Numbered from the stretch's first letter, positions 17,907 to 26,951 are shown. The stretch: DNA of 64,000 nt from Granulibacter bethesdensis (GCF_001889545.1 NZ_CP018194.1:1214501-1278500); one strand, 5' to 3'. The notes: generated by a model from the sequence alone, not told the origin. Numbers and translations are program-made.

Positions 17907-18959
17907 TCAGCGATCCGTCAGACGCAATTCGATTCGCCGGTTTTTTGCCAGATCCGCTTCGCTATTTCCCTGGGAGACAGGTTGATAATCCGCGAAGGCG
18001 TCAGCCGAGACATGGTTGCCGGGGACACCCTGTTCGATCAGCAGCCGGGCTACATTGATAGCGCGTTGAGCGGATAGCTCCCAATTGGAAGCGAATTTGC
18101 CATTGACCATTTTCTGCCGATCAGCATGCCCATCTACCCGCAGCAGCCAGTTGACGTTGGACGGAAATTTTTTTGACAGTTGGATCAGCGCGGCGGCGAT
18201 ATCCTTCACCTGCTGGCGCCCTTGCTCAGTCAGATCGGCACTGCCGGATGGAAACAGGACATCACTCTGAAACACGAAACGGTCGCCCACCACCTGAATC
18301 CCAGGCCGTCCGGCGAGGACCTCCCGCAACTTGCCGAAGAACTCACTGCGGTATTTTTTCAGCTCCTCGACTTTCTCGGCCAACGCGACATTCAGGCGCA
18401 TACCAAGATCGGCGATGGTGCGGTCTTTGGATTGGGACTCTTTCTCCGATGCATCCAGTGCCGACTGCACGGCGGCAAGTTGGTGGCGAATGGCTTCCAG
18501 ATCGTCACGCAGCCTGTCCAGCGCGGTATCCTTGCTGTGGATGGTCTGGTCCAGTTCAGCAAGCTTTGCCTCGGCGCGTTTTACATCCTGATCACGACCG
18601 GCAAGCTGGCTTTCCAGACGGGATTTCTGTTCGGCCAGTACGCCGGTCTGTGTCCTCAGACGGGCAATATCGGCTTCCTTTCCGGCTACTTCATTGCGTA
18701 ACTGTTCAAGAGATTGCGCAAGCTGCGTGCTGTGTTGCTGCTCCAGCGCGAATTGACGAGAAATGATTGCCAGTTGCCTGTTCAGCTCATCCAGCCTGTG
18801 TTCCTTGCCGGCCAGCGTGTAGGACAGAAAAGCCTGTGCCAGCACAAAGACCAGCAGCACAAAGATGATGACCATCAGCAGGGTAGACAGGGCATCTACA
18901 TAGCCAGGCCAGACATGCAGGTTTTCACCACTGGTGTTGCGCCGCCGGGAAAGCGCCAT
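17907..18959 (-). CDS. MotB/OmpA-family peptidoglycan-binding protein with coiled coil
   Basis: A 350-residue inner-membrane protein. A short cytoplasmic N-terminus leads to one membrane segment (LSTLLMVIIFVLLVFVLAQAFL), preceded by YVDALS, resembling the proton-channel helix of MotB/TolR. Residues about 50-210 form a long Gln/Glu/Arg-rich coiled coil. The C-terminal OmpA/MotB domain (about 225-350) shows FPSGSADLTEQG, RVDGHADRQ and AKNRRIELRL and should bind peptidoglycan. It starts one base after the TolQ/MotA-like gene, so they are surely co-expressed. No flagellar gene is nearby, so a stator-like envelope role is inferred. Confidence 0.87.
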   Translation of the reverse strand: MALSRRRNTSGENLHVWPGYVDALSTLLMVIIFVLLVFVLAQAFLSYTLAGKEHRLDELNRQLAIISRQFALEQQHSTQLAQSLEQLRNEVAGKEADIARLRTQTGVLAEQKSRLESQLAGRDQDVKRAEAKLAELDQTIHSKDTALDRLRDDLEAIRHQLAAVQSALDASEKESQSKDRTIADLGMRLNVALAEKVEELKKYRSEFFGKLREVLAGRPGIQVVGDRFVFQSDVLFPSGSADLTEQGRQQVKDIAAALIQLSKKFPSNVNWLLRVDGHADRQKMVNGKFASNWELSAQRAINVARLLIEQGVPGNHVSADAFADYQPVSQGNSEADLAKNRRIELRLTDR

Positions 18960-18960
18960 C

Positions 18961-20160
18961 TCAGCCCTGCGCGTCGTCTGCCAGCGCGCCGACTGTGCGG
19001 GTCAGGATGCGCAGATCGTTGCGGAGTTCGGCGGTGGATTGAATGCGGCCCTGTTCGGCCTCGGTAATCTGACGCTGCAACAGTGTTTCGACAGCACGCA
19101 TATGAGTTTGCAGCAGTTCAGACAGGCTGCGCTCTTCATCGTATCGCTCGTTCAGAGTGCGCAGGACCGGGGTAAGCTGAGTCTGGGCTTCTGCAATTTT
19201 GACCATCACCTGCTGGCCGGTTCGCACTGTGTCGGAGAGTGATCCGATCCGCTCGGTCAAAGCAAGCAGTGCCTGATGAGAAGCCTGACGATTTTCCTCT
19301 CCGCGTGCAAGAATCTGTTGAAGCCGTTCCATGTTTTCGGCGGTCTGTTCCAGCAGGGCCTGTACATAGACCGGCACGCTGCCTTCACCATCCGTCCCCA
19401 GCGCGCCGGAGGAAAGGCGGGTCAACCCGGCCAGCCATTCTTCCAGCTCATTGAAGAAGCGATTCTGGGCCTGTCCGGCGGTCAGATCCAGAAAGCCCAG
19501 CACCAGTGCGCCGGACAGGCCGAACATGCTGGCGGAGAATGCGGTGCCCATTCCGGCGATCGGGCGGGCCAGTCCGGATTTCAGTTGCTCGAACATCATG
19601 TTCACATCACCGGATCCATTGACGGACATCCCGGAGATAACGTCACTGACCCCGCCAATGGTGCGTAACAGTCCCCAGAACGTGCCCAGCAACCCGAGGA
19701 AAATCAGCAATCCGGTCATATAGCGGGACAGTTCCCGGCTTTCATCCAGACGGCTGGCAATCGTATCGAGCACCGATCGCATCGCTGAGGCCGAGAGGGT
19801 AAAGCGTTTTTCTCCCGGGCGTGTGGTGCTGGCGGCCCGGGTCACCAGCATGCTGGCCATGGGGGCGAGCAGACGGGGCTGGCTGGCGCTGTCCGGTGCC
19901 TGATCCCGCCGGAAGGAGATCAGCCAGCGTACTTCCGGTTCCAGCCGGGTCACCTGCCGGATGTTCCAGATAATGCCGAGCAGAAGGATCAGCAGGATCA
20001 GCCCGTTCAGATACGGATTATGCAGAAAGATCGGCTTCAGCGCCGGTTCCAGCGCAACGGCAATTCCGCCGACAGCCGCAAGAAACGCAAGCATCCGGAG
20101 AAGATACGCAACCGGCCTGACCATATTGGAAGCACGTGTCGAGCTGGTCGCGAGGCTCAT
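18961..20160 (-). CDS. MotA/TolQ/ExbB-like proton channel family protein
   Basis: A 399-residue inner-membrane protein. Two N-terminal membrane segments (about 20-60) are followed by two more (LIFLGLLGTFWGLLRTIGG and GTAFSASMFGLSGALVLGFL), the TolQ/ExbB core with its GTFWGL and GMGTAFSAS motifs. A C-terminal helical tail of about 150 residues (EEWLAGL... QRQITEAEQGR) may extend into the cytoplasm. It shares one base with the upstream OmpA-like gene (TAATG) and is followed at once by the MotB-like partner. The trio resembles a second Tol/Mot-type energised complex, separate from TolQR at 36-37 kb. Confidence 0.87.
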   Translation of the reverse strand: MSLATSSTRASNMVRPVAYLLRMLAFLAAVGGIAVALEPALKPIFLHNPYLNGLILLILLLGIIWNIRQVTRLEPEVRWLISFRRDQAPDSASQPRLLAPMASMLVTRAASTTRPGEKRFTLSASAMRSVLDTIASRLDESRELSRYMTGLLIFLGLLGTFWGLLRTIGGVSDVISGMSVNGSGDVNMMFEQLKSGLARPIAGMGTAFSASMFGLSGALVLGFLDLTAGQAQNRFFNELEEWLAGLTRLSSGALGTDGEGSVPVYVQALLEQTAENMERLQQILARGEENRQASHQALLALTERIGSLSDTVRTGQQVMVKIAEAQTQLTPVLRTLNERYDEERSLSELLQTHMRAVETLLQRQITEAEQGRIQSTAELRNDLRILTRTVGALADDAQG

Positions 20161-20990
20161 TATGGGTGTCCTTGCGCCTGGGGAGTTTGCTCTGACGGCT
20201 TGATTTCAGGTTTGGCGTCGGATTGAGAGGGCGCCTTGCTCGCCTGTGTTCGGATAATATCGGCTCTGTCCGCAGGTCCGTTGCCGATATTGCTGCCGAG
20301 AGCGCGAACAAAAATCTTGGTTGAGGGCATACCGGCCGCAATCAGGGCACTTCTGATGGTCAGGGCGCGGGACAGGGACAGGCGGCGTGCGGTTGAAGGG
20401 TCGTCAGTGGTGCCGGGCGCATAAGCGAGGATAGTAACGCTTTCGTTCGACAACTTGCTGACGTCCCGGGCAGCTTCCCGCAAGGCGTCATTGGTGGCCG
20501 GGCTGATATCGGAACGCCCTGTACCAAACATGACCCTCAATCCTTCACCGGTCGTGGACAGTCCCCCCGGTGCATTTGCAGTCACGACAGGTGGTGGCAC
20601 GGGGGGAGAGGTGTGGTCGGGCGCGGAAGGCAGGGGCGGGGCAATAACGGGTGCAACAGGGGGCGTTGCGGGCATTTTCACCGGGGGCGCCGGGGGTGTT
20701 GCCGGTTTTTTAGCCTCTTCTTCTTTTGGAGAAGCCTTTTTGCCGGATGTGGCCTTGTGTTTCTTGCTGTTGTTGGCGTGTGACGAATGCCTGGGGGCTG
20801 CTTTACCGGTCTGCTGCTGCGTCACGGGCTTGCCGTCCAACTGATCCAGAGCACGCGTATCGACCTGCGCTTCAGCGTGCGCTTCATGCAAAGGTGCCGC
20901 CACACCCATTCCGAGCATGACCGTCAGCATGGTCCGGCAGGCACTGGAGAAAAAGGAATACGGCATCATGCGCTTCATGGCGGTATTCAT
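20160..20990 (-). CDS. secreted proline-rich protein with OmpA-like domain
   Basis: A 276-residue protein with an N-terminal signal peptide (basic start, hydrophobic LTVMLGMGVAAP, cleavage near AHA). A Lys-rich stretch (SKKHKATSGKKASPKEEEAKK) and a proline-rich segment (about 90-140, with several PP and PPP runs) link it to a C-terminal OmpA-like fold with FGTGRSDISPATNDAL and ARRLSLSRALTIRSAL. The basic/proline linker suggests it spans the periplasm. It is coupled to the TolQ/MotA-like gene through a one-base overlap and probably forms the outer part of the same complex. Translation may need EF-P, encoded two genes upstream. Confidence 0.8.
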   Translation of the reverse strand: MNTAMKRMMPYSFFSSACRTMLTVMLGMGVAAPLHEAHAEAQVDTRALDQLDGKPVTQQQTGKAAPRHSSHANNSKKHKATSGKKASPKEEEAKKPATPPAPPVKMPATPPVAPVIAPPLPSAPDHTSPPVPPPVVTANAPGGLSTTGEGLRVMFGTGRSDISPATNDALREAARDVSKLSNESVTILAYAPGTTDDPSTARRLSLSRALTIRSALIAAGMPSTKIFVRALGSNIGNGPADRADIIRTQASKAPSQSDAKPEIKPSEQTPQAQGHP

Positions 20991-21034
20991 ATCCTGCCCT
21001 CCAGACCAGACTCAATCCATGGAACAGAGATGAA

Positions 21035-21868
21035 TCAACTTGTGCGGGATGCGGCGACCCCATCCTGGACGATATCAAGCAGTTTGGAATGCAGATGGCC
21101 GTTGCTGGCCACGACATCCCCGGTCTGGAGCGGATCGGCACCGGATGGATCGACGGCATAGCCACCCGCCTCACGTACCAGCAGCAGTCCGGCGGCTACA
21201 TCCCAAGGTTTCAACCCCAGCTCCCAGAATCCATCATAGCGCCCTGCCGCAACCCAGGCGAGATCAAGTGCGGCCGAGCCGAAGCGGCGGATCCCGGCCA
21301 CCTGCGGCATCAATGTGCCGAGTGTGCGGGCAAAAGCCAGACGACGCGGGGCGCTGACGGCCGCAAAAGGAATGCCGGTGGCAAACACTGCATCGTGCAG
21401 TTCACGGCGTGCGGAGACCCGCAGGCGACGTTCGTTCAGAAAGGCGCCAGAGCCTTTTTCAGCCCAGAACATTTCATCGACTGCGGGAGAATACACCACA
21501 GCGGCGGCCAGTTCGGTGTTTCCATCGGGAAGACGCCGTTCCAGCCCGATGCTGATGGCCCAGTGCGGAATGCCGTGCAGGAAATTCGTGGTTCCGTCCA
21601 GCGGATCGACCACCCAGCGCCATGTCCAGTTATCGCCACCGGACGCACCGCTTTCTTCCATCAACAGGGCGTAACCGGGGCGTGCCTTGGTCAGATCGTC
21701 CCGGATCGACTGTTCCGAGCGCAGATCAGCCTGGGAGACGAAGTCCGACGGGCCCTTCACGCTGACCTGTAACTGCTCCACCTCGTTGAAATCGCGCAGC
21801 AGCCGCTTGGCAGCACGCTGGGCCGCATTCTGCATGACGGTCATATGAGGGGACAGGCGTAGGGCCAT
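21035..21868 (-). CDS. suhB: inositol monophosphatase family protein (SuhB-like)
   Basis: Mg-dependent, Li-sensitive phosphatase fold, 277 residues. Metal-binding motifs are MEESGA (about 71-76), WVVDPLDGTTNFLHG (about 85-99) and the C-terminal WDVAAGLLLVREAGG. This set is complete, so it should be active on inositol-phosphate-like substrates; SuhB also acts with the Nus complex in E. coli. It lies downstream of efp in the leftward run. A second family member is encoded at 57796. Confidence 0.9.
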   Translation of the reverse strand: MALRLSPHMTVMQNAAQRAAKRLLRDFNEVEQLQVSVKGPSDFVSQADLRSEQSIRDDLTKARPGYALLMEESGASGGDNWTWRWVVDPLDGTTNFLHGIPHWAISIGLERRLPDGNTELAAAVVYSPAVDEMFWAEKGSGAFLNERRLRVSARRELHDAVFATGIPFAAVSAPRRLAFARTLGTLMPQVAGIRRFGSAALDLAWVAAGRYDGFWELGLKPWDVAAGLLLVREAGGYAVDPSGADPLQTGDVVASNGHLHSKLLDIVQDGVAASRTS

Positions 21869-21993
21869 GATGCGTTGGCGCTCCGGGCGGAGGAAAAAAC
21901 AAACTCAGGATGACTCGATACGCCACCGCGCCGTGCCTGGAAAGCGTCGGCGCGGCGGGACCGGCATCATCACGCAGTCATGCAGTGCGGATA

Positions 21994-22557
21994 TTACTTC
22001 GCACGTTCCACATAGGTGGAGTCTTCAGTACGGACCACGATGCGCTCGCCGGCCTCGATAAAGGGCGGGACCATGACGCGCACACCGTTCGACAGCTTGG
22101 CGGGCTTGTAGGAAGAAGACGCGGTCTGACCCTTTACCACCGGATCGGCTTCCACGATTTCCAGCGTAACCTGGGCAGGCAGGTGGATGGCCACCGGATC
22201 GCCTTCGACGAGATCAACCGTTACCTGCATGTTGTCCTGCAGGAAGGCCACTGCGTCACCCAGAATCTCGGTGGGGATCAGCGCCTGTTCAAAGGTTTCA
22301 GGGTCCATCAGAACCAGATTGTCACCATCGGTATAGGAATAGGTGTAATCCTTTTCCTCGGTCATCAGACGTTCGACCGTATCGGCGGTGCGCCAGCGTT
22401 CGTTGGTCTTGTTGCCGGTTTTCAGATCGCGCATTTCCACCTGAATGAAGGCACCACCTTTGCCGGGGGTGATGATCTGCTGCTTCAGGACGGTCCAGCG
22501 GCGTCCGTCATGCTCGATCACCTGACCGGCACGAATCAGGTTTGCCTGCTGCTTCAT
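21994..22557 (-). CDS. efp: translation elongation factor P
   Basis: A 187-residue EF-P that binds between the P and E sites and relieves ribosome stalling at consecutive prolines. Three beta-barrel domains are expected. The modification loop reads TPGKGGAF, with Lys33 equivalent to the residue beta-lysylated in E. coli. The C-terminal KLSNGVRVMVPPFIEAGERI is typical. Genes for both beta-lysylation enzymes are close by (epmB at 23177, epmA at 24319), so this EF-P is probably modified by the EpmA/EpmB route rather than by rhamnosylation. Confidence 0.97.
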   Translation of the reverse strand: MKQQANLIRAGQVIEHDGRRWTVLKQQIITPGKGGAFIQVEMRDLKTGNKTNERWRTADTVERLMTEEKDYTYSYTDGDNLVLMDPETFEQALIPTEILGDAVAFLQDNMQVTVDLVEGDPVAIHLPAQVTLEIVEADPVVKGQTASSSYKPAKLSNGVRVMVPPFIEAGERIVVRTEDSTYVERAK

Positions 22558-22721
22558 GGCATTAAACTCTCGGGTGGATGTAGACGAGTGTCCGGGACGG
22601 AAATATCCCGGACGGGCGGCTGTCTAGACCGAACCGCCAGAACCGGCAACCTGTTATGACGGTGTAGGGCCGCCAATGCATATGGGATCATGAAGATTGG
22701 GGGATTTCAGGCCGGGCAATG

Positions 22722-23180
22722 TTACCACCACCAGCCCGGTCCCCACATACCGCCGCCCCAACCCCAGCCCCATGGTCCTCCGCCCCACGGCCCCCAGCCG
22801 AAGGAGGCGCTTTGATAGGCGAGGGCGGTTGATTGTGCCTGATTGGCCAGACGTTGCTGGAACGTCATCTGCTGATAGCGGCTGAACGAAGGCTGATCAC
22901 CGACGAACAGGCATTTGCACACCACTGGATCGGCATACAGGAACGTCATCCTGTCGCCGGATGGCTGCATGACGATGCGGTTGGGGGGCAGGGTGGCAAG
23001 GCTGGTCTGGCGTTCCGGCGTATTGACAGGTTTGATGACAAATCCTGCCGCAGACAGAAGGGTTTCCTGATCGCTGATGATCTCCTCCTGAGTGGCGCAG
23101 CCGGTCAGCAGGATGCCCAGAGCGCAAGGCAGCAGCAAAACAGAGAGGCTGCGCAGGGCAGGATATTTGGATGCAGTCAC
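22722..23180 (-). CDS. putative lipoprotein with Trp/Gly-rich C-terminal tail
   Basis: Uncharacterised 152-residue protein. I place the start at GTG 23180, which overlaps the epmB stop as GTGA; it gives a clean lipoprotein signal with LLTGC (Cys near 28). A longer frame from 23312 is unlikely because it would run back through epmB. The middle has a short Cys pair (VCKC). The last 26 residues are made almost only of Gly, Trp and Pro, with nine tryptophans and repeated GPWG/GWG units, ending in three Trp. Function unknown. It sits between epmB and efp. Confidence 0.75.
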   Translation of the reverse strand: MTASKYPALRSLSVLLLPCALGILLTGCATQEEIISDQETLLSAAGFVIKPVNTPERQTSLATLPPNRIVMQPSGDRMTFLYADPVVCKCLFVGDQPSFSRYQQMTFQQRLANQAQSTALAYQSASFGWGPWGGGPWGWGWGGGMWGPGWWW

Positions 23181-24265
23181 GGCAAAGCCTCTCCAGACAA
23201 AATGTGGCGGTGGCCATGGATGTCGCGGATGGAGCCATCCGACTCCAGATAATCCGGATCGACCGGTACTTTCCCATATCCGCCGGGAATATCGATGACG
23301 TAAGTGGGCCATGCAAGGCCGCTGATACGGCTACGCAAGGCACGAAGGATGGCACGCCCTTCCTCGACCGGCACGCGAAACCTTGCTGTACCGGGGGCGG
23401 CATCCAGCTGGTGCAGATAATAGGGCTTCACCCGAAGACGCAGCAGACGACGATAAAGCGTCTCCAGCGCATCTGCGGAATCATTGACCCCTCGCAGCAG
23501 GACTGTCTGGCTTAGCACAGGGATGCCTTGATGCTGGAAAGACTGGATACATAAAGCCGCATTATCAGTGAGTTCACGAACATTGTTCGTGTGAAGAACG
23601 AGGAAAAGAGCTTTTTCTGTTTCAAGCGCATTGAGCATGGCTTGCGTGACAATAGCTGGTTCAGCCACCGGCACGCGACTGTGAATGCGAATGATATCAA
23701 TATGAGGAATATTATTTAATTCATTGATAATAAAAGATAATCTTCTTGGAGATAGCATCAGCGGATCACCGCCGGTCAGAATGACTTCCCTTATCTGGGG
23801 ATGGCCAGCCAGCCAGTCGAGGGCAACCCTTAACTGTTCCTCGGAAAGCACCCCTCCATCCGGTCCGACATGCTCCCGTCGGAAGCAGAACCGGCAATAG
23901 ACCGGGCAGATGAGCAGCGGCTTCAACAGGGCACGGTCAGGATAGCGATGGACGATGCCGGGAACGGGCGACAGGGCATCATCGCCAATGGGATCGACGC
24001 TTTCATAGGGGGCGGTGATTATTTCCGCCGGATCAGGAATTACTTGCAGGCCGATCGGATCGTGACGGTCTGTGATCAGCGCCTGCATCGCGGGGGGGAT
24101 AGCGATGGCATATTGCGCGGCGACCGCCTGTAACGGTGCCTCGTCATCAATCAGCCCGGCCCGTCGCAGATCAGCCAGACTGCGCAGGCTGCGTGGCGGG
24201 TGCGGATGACGGCATTCATCGGCATTTTCCGGATCATGATATGAACCATCGGGCATAAAGAGCAT
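23177..24265 (-). CDS. epmB: EF-P (R)-beta-lysine pathway lysine 2,3-aminomutase
   Basis: Radical SAM, PLP-dependent enzyme that turns L-lysine into beta-lysine. The [4Fe-4S] cysteines are C120, C124 and C127 (CPVYCRFCFRR). TGGDPLMLS follows, and PYYLHQLD is typical near the C-terminus. At 362 residues it is nearer to EpmB (about 340) than to the larger catabolic lysine aminomutases. With epmA divergent 50 bases away and efp two genes downstream, EF-P modification is the likely role. The final motif is TARF rather than the TAHF/AAHF seen in relatives. Confidence 0.92.
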   Translation of the reverse strand: MLFMPDGSYHDPENADECRHPHPPRSLRSLADLRRAGLIDDEAPLQAVAAQYAIAIPPAMQALITDRHDPIGLQVIPDPAEIITAPYESVDPIGDDALSPVPGIVHRYPDRALLKPLLICPVYCRFCFRREHVGPDGGVLSEEQLRVALDWLAGHPQIREVILTGGDPLMLSPRRLSFIINELNNIPHIDIIRIHSRVPVAEPAIVTQAMLNALETEKALFLVLHTNNVRELTDNAALCIQSFQHQGIPVLSQTVLLRGVNDSADALETLYRRLLRLRVKPYYLHQLDAAPGTARFRVPVEEGRAILRALRSRISGLAWPTYVIDIPGGYGKVPVDPDYLESDGSIRDIHGHRHILSGEALP

Positions 24266-24318
24266 CTAGGCTCTCAAACCTCTTCCGGCAATGCACAGAG
24301 GCTGGCAAAGAGCAGATC

Positions 24319-25317
24319 ATGGCAAGACCTTCCTGGCATCCGGACCGCTTTGCGGACCGTCTTCCCTTTCTGCACCGCCGTGCCGCGCTGACGCGTGCCG
24401 TGCGGGCGTTTTTTGATGCGCGCGCCTATCTGGAGGTTGAGACGCCCTGTGCCGTCACGGCTCCTGGTGAGGAAGTCCATCTTCAGGCTTTCCGGACGGA
24501 GCGGATCGGGGTGGATGGGGTGGTGACGCCGCTCTGGCTGCATACCAGTCCGGAATTTGCCATGAAGCGCCTACTGGTGGCCGGGGCAGGGCCGATTTTT
24601 CAGTTGGCCAGGGTCTGGCGCAACGGTGAAGGCAGCGCCCGTCATGCAGCGGAATTCACCATGCTGGAATGGTATCGTCCCGGCAGTTCCATGACTGATC
24701 TGATCGCCGAGACGATGCAATTACTGCATTCGGTCCTCCCGCCTGTCGTATCGAACGGCGATGTAACCACCCGGATCGAGGAGCCGGAAATCCTGACCGT
24801 GGCCGAGGCCTTTGCCCGCTACACCGGTGCCGATGTGCTTGCCACGGCTGATGACGCGCCGGCTCTTGCTGAAGCTGCCGGCGTGAGGCTGCGTGAGGAA
24901 GAGAATTGGGAGGATCTGTTCTTCCGCCTGCTGCTGGACCGGGTCGAGCCGCATCTGGGGCGCGAACGCCCGACTTTCCTCACCCACTGGCCGGTGGCGC
25001 AGGCAGCGCTGGCCCGACCCTGCCCCAATGATCCCCGTGTTGCCGAACGGTTCGAGTTGTTCGTCTGCGGCATTGAACTGGCCAATGCCTTTGTAGAGCT
25101 GACTGATGCGGAGGAGCAGAGGCGTCGCTTCCTGATCGACCGTAACAGGCGGCAGGCGCTGGGCGGACAGAGCTGGCCGCTGGACGAGGATTTTCTGGCC
25201 GCGCTCGCTTTTGGAATGCCTCAGGCGGCGGGGATTGCGATGGGTTTTGACCGTCTGGCGATGCTGGCCTCCGGCGCAGAGCGCATCCAGCAGGTGCAGT
25301 GGTTGCCCGAGGAATAG
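24319..25317 (+). CDS. epmA: EF-P lysine ligase (EpmA/PoxA/GenX)
   Basis: Truncated class II lysyl-tRNA synthetase paralogue that attaches beta-lysine to EF-P. It is 332 residues, lacking the N-terminal anticodon-binding domain of LysRS. Class II motifs are visible: LEVETPCAVTAPG (motif 1 region), RVWRNGEGSARHAAEFTMLEWY (motif 2) and AAGIAMGFDRLAML (motif 3). It is divergent from epmB with a 53-base gap and converges on thiE. Together with efp this completes the modification pathway in one locus. Confidence 0.95.
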   Translation: MARPSWHPDRFADRLPFLHRRAALTRAVRAFFDARAYLEVETPCAVTAPGEEVHLQAFRTERIGVDGVVTPLWLHTSPEFAMKRLLVAGAGPIFQLARVWRNGEGSARHAAEFTMLEWYRPGSSMTDLIAETMQLLHSVLPPVVSNGDVTTRIEEPEILTVAEAFARYTGADVLATADDAPALAEAAGVRLREEENWEDLFFRLLLDRVEPHLGRERPTFLTHWPVAQAALARPCPNDPRVAERFELFVCGIELANAFVELTDAEEQRRRFLIDRNRRQALGGQSWPLDEDFLAALAFGMPQAAGIAMGFDRLAMLASGAERIQQVQWLPEE

Positions 25318-25326
25318 ATCGGGACG

Positions 25327-25968
25327 TTACAGATCGTCGGTCAGAGCAGCTTGAATAGCGGTATTCAGCGCCTTGACCCCGGCAGCAGGTCCATCCGGAT
25401 GGTTCCAGACTGCGCCGATCACGGCCAGAAAATCGGCTCCTGCCTTGACCAGCGGGGCGGCATTGGTCGGATCGATGCCGCCAATGGCAACGCTCGGCAG
25501 TTCCATCATCTCTGACCACCAGGCCAGCAGGTCAGGGGTTGCCTCAGGCACGACCTCTTTTGAGGTGGAGGGGTAGAATGCGCCGAAAGCGACGTAATCC
25601 GCACCGGCTTCGCCCGCGCTCATCGCCAGATCGCGGCTGCCATGGCAGGAGACGCCCAGAGTCAGATCACCGAGCAGAGCGCGTGCGGCGATCACGTTGC
25701 CATCTTCCTGACCGATATGCGCCCCGTCACAGCCGCTTTCCGTCACCAGATCGGGACGGTCGTTCAGAATGACGGCAACGCCGCGATCATGGGCAACCGG
25801 ACGCAGCCGGTCGATGGCACGGCGCAATGCATCGTCATCAAGGTTTTTCAGCCGGATCTGAAGCGCGCCGACATCGCCCGCGTCCAGTGCGCGGGCGAGC
25901 GTATCGACGAAGCTGTCAGGATCGAGCGCCGGAGGCGTGATCAGATAGAGCCTGCAGCGCTCGTTCAT
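25327..25968 (-). CDS. thiE: thiamine phosphate synthase
   Basis: Couples the thiazole and HMP-diphosphate moieties to thiamine phosphate. It is a 213-residue TIM barrel. Family motifs are ALQIRLKN near 36, ILNDRPDL near 67, [10 protein letters not shown] near 80, [25 protein letters not shown] and the phosphate-binding AIGGIDPTN. It lies six bases after the fba stop and is probably co-transcribed with it. thiD for the HMP kinase step is at 47.4 kb in the same window. No TPP riboswitch is visible nearby. Confidence 0.94.
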   Translation of the reverse strand: MNERCRLYLITPPALDPDSFVDTLARALDAGDVGALQIRLKNLDDDALRRAIDRLRPVAHDRGVAVILNDRPDLVTESGCDGAHIGQEDGNVIAARALLGDLTLGVSCHGSRDLAMSAGEAGADYVAFGAFYPSTSKEVVPEATPDLLAWWSEMMELPSVAIGGIDPTNAAPLVKAGADFLAVIGAVWNHPDGPAAGVKALNTAIQAALTDDL

Positions 25969-25974
25969 GGCTCA

Positions 25975-26895
25975 TCAGGCCTTGTTCTGGAAGATATCGA
26001 TGATCTTCCCGAGCAGTTCCAGAGCTTCCGCACGCGGGCGCTGGAAGGTGTTGCGGCCGATGATGGAACCGTTGGCGCCGCCATCACGCAGACCGCGGAT
26101 GGTATCCAGCAACTGGTCGGTGCCGGTGGTTTCGCCGCCGGAGAACACGACGATGCGACGGCCCGCGAAGGAAGCCTGCATCACATGCTCAACGCGCTTG
26201 GCCAGCGTCGAACGGTCGATATTCTGGGTCTCGTAGGTTTTCTGGGCGGCGGGCAGGCTGACCGCATCAGTGGGCGGCTTCACTTTGATGATGTGCGCGC
26301 CGAGCAGGGCAGCCATATGCGCAGCATAGGCGCAGATATCCAGTGCGGTCTCGGCCTTCTTGTCGAGTTCCGGACCACGCGGATAGCTCCATACCACCAC
26401 GGCAAGACCGGCGGATTTGGCTTCTTCGGCCAGTTCACGCAGCTCTTCCATCTGGTCGAACGCGTACTCGCTGCCTGGATAGATGGTGAAGCCGATGGCG
26501 GAACATCCCAGACGCAGCGCGTCGGCCACAGTGCCGGTAACGGCCTGGTCCTTGGTAACAGCAAGGCTGTTGGAGGAATTGACCTTCAGGATCAGCGGAA
26601 TGGAGCCTGCATAGGTGCCTGCACCGGCCTCGATCATGCCCAGCGGGGCGGCATAAGCGCTCAGCCCGGCTTCGATGGCGAGGTCGAAATGATAATGCGG
26701 GTCATAGGCGGGCGGATTGGGGGCGAAGCTGCGGGCCGGGCCATGCTCGAACCCTTGATCCACCGGCAGAATGACCAGCTTGCCGGTTCCTCCCAGACGC
26801 CCTTCCATCAGGATGCGGGCGAGGTTGGCTTTGGTTCCCGGATTGTCACTCTCGTAATTATCGAGGATTGATTTGACGACAGGGGTGATACGCAT
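25975..26895 (-). CDS. fbaB: fructose-bisphosphate aldolase class I (DhnA type)
   Basis: Schiff-base aldolase that cleaves or forms fructose-1,6-bisphosphate. I start it at ATG 26895 (MRITPVV...), which has AGGAG upstream and gives 306 residues; the long frame from 27162 would overlap the next gene. Motifs are LILPVDQGFEHGP-like (VILPVDQGFEHGP), the active-site lysine in HIIKVKPP, and the phosphate-binding VVFSGGET and NGSIIGRNTFQRP. It belongs to the archaeal/DhnA group rather than the vertebrate-like one. It leads the fba-thiE pair. Confidence 0.94.
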   Translation of the reverse strand: MRITPVVKSILDNYESDNPGTKANLARILMEGRLGGTGKLVILPVDQGFEHGPARSFAPNPPAYDPHYHFDLAIEAGLSAYAAPLGMIEAGAGTYAGSIPLILKVNSSNSLAVTKDQAVTGTVADALRLGCSAIGFTIYPGSEYAFDQMEELRELAEEAKSAGLAVVVWSYPRGPELDKKAETALDICAYAAHMAALLGAHIIKVKPPTDAVSLPAAQKTYETQNIDRSTLAKRVEHVMQASFAGRRIVVFSGGETTGTDQLLDTIRGLRDGGANGSIIGRNTFQRPRAEALELLGKIIDIFQNKA

Positions 26896-26951
26896 CGGGC
26901 CGTTCTCCTGCTTGGGCTTTGTCGCGCTCGTAGCCCAGTGGGGCGCGTCTG

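Noticed and set aside
23181-23312. Upstream extension of the lipoprotein frame
   Set aside because: It lies inside epmB and lacks a signal; the GTG at 23180 gives a lipobox and the GTGA overlap.
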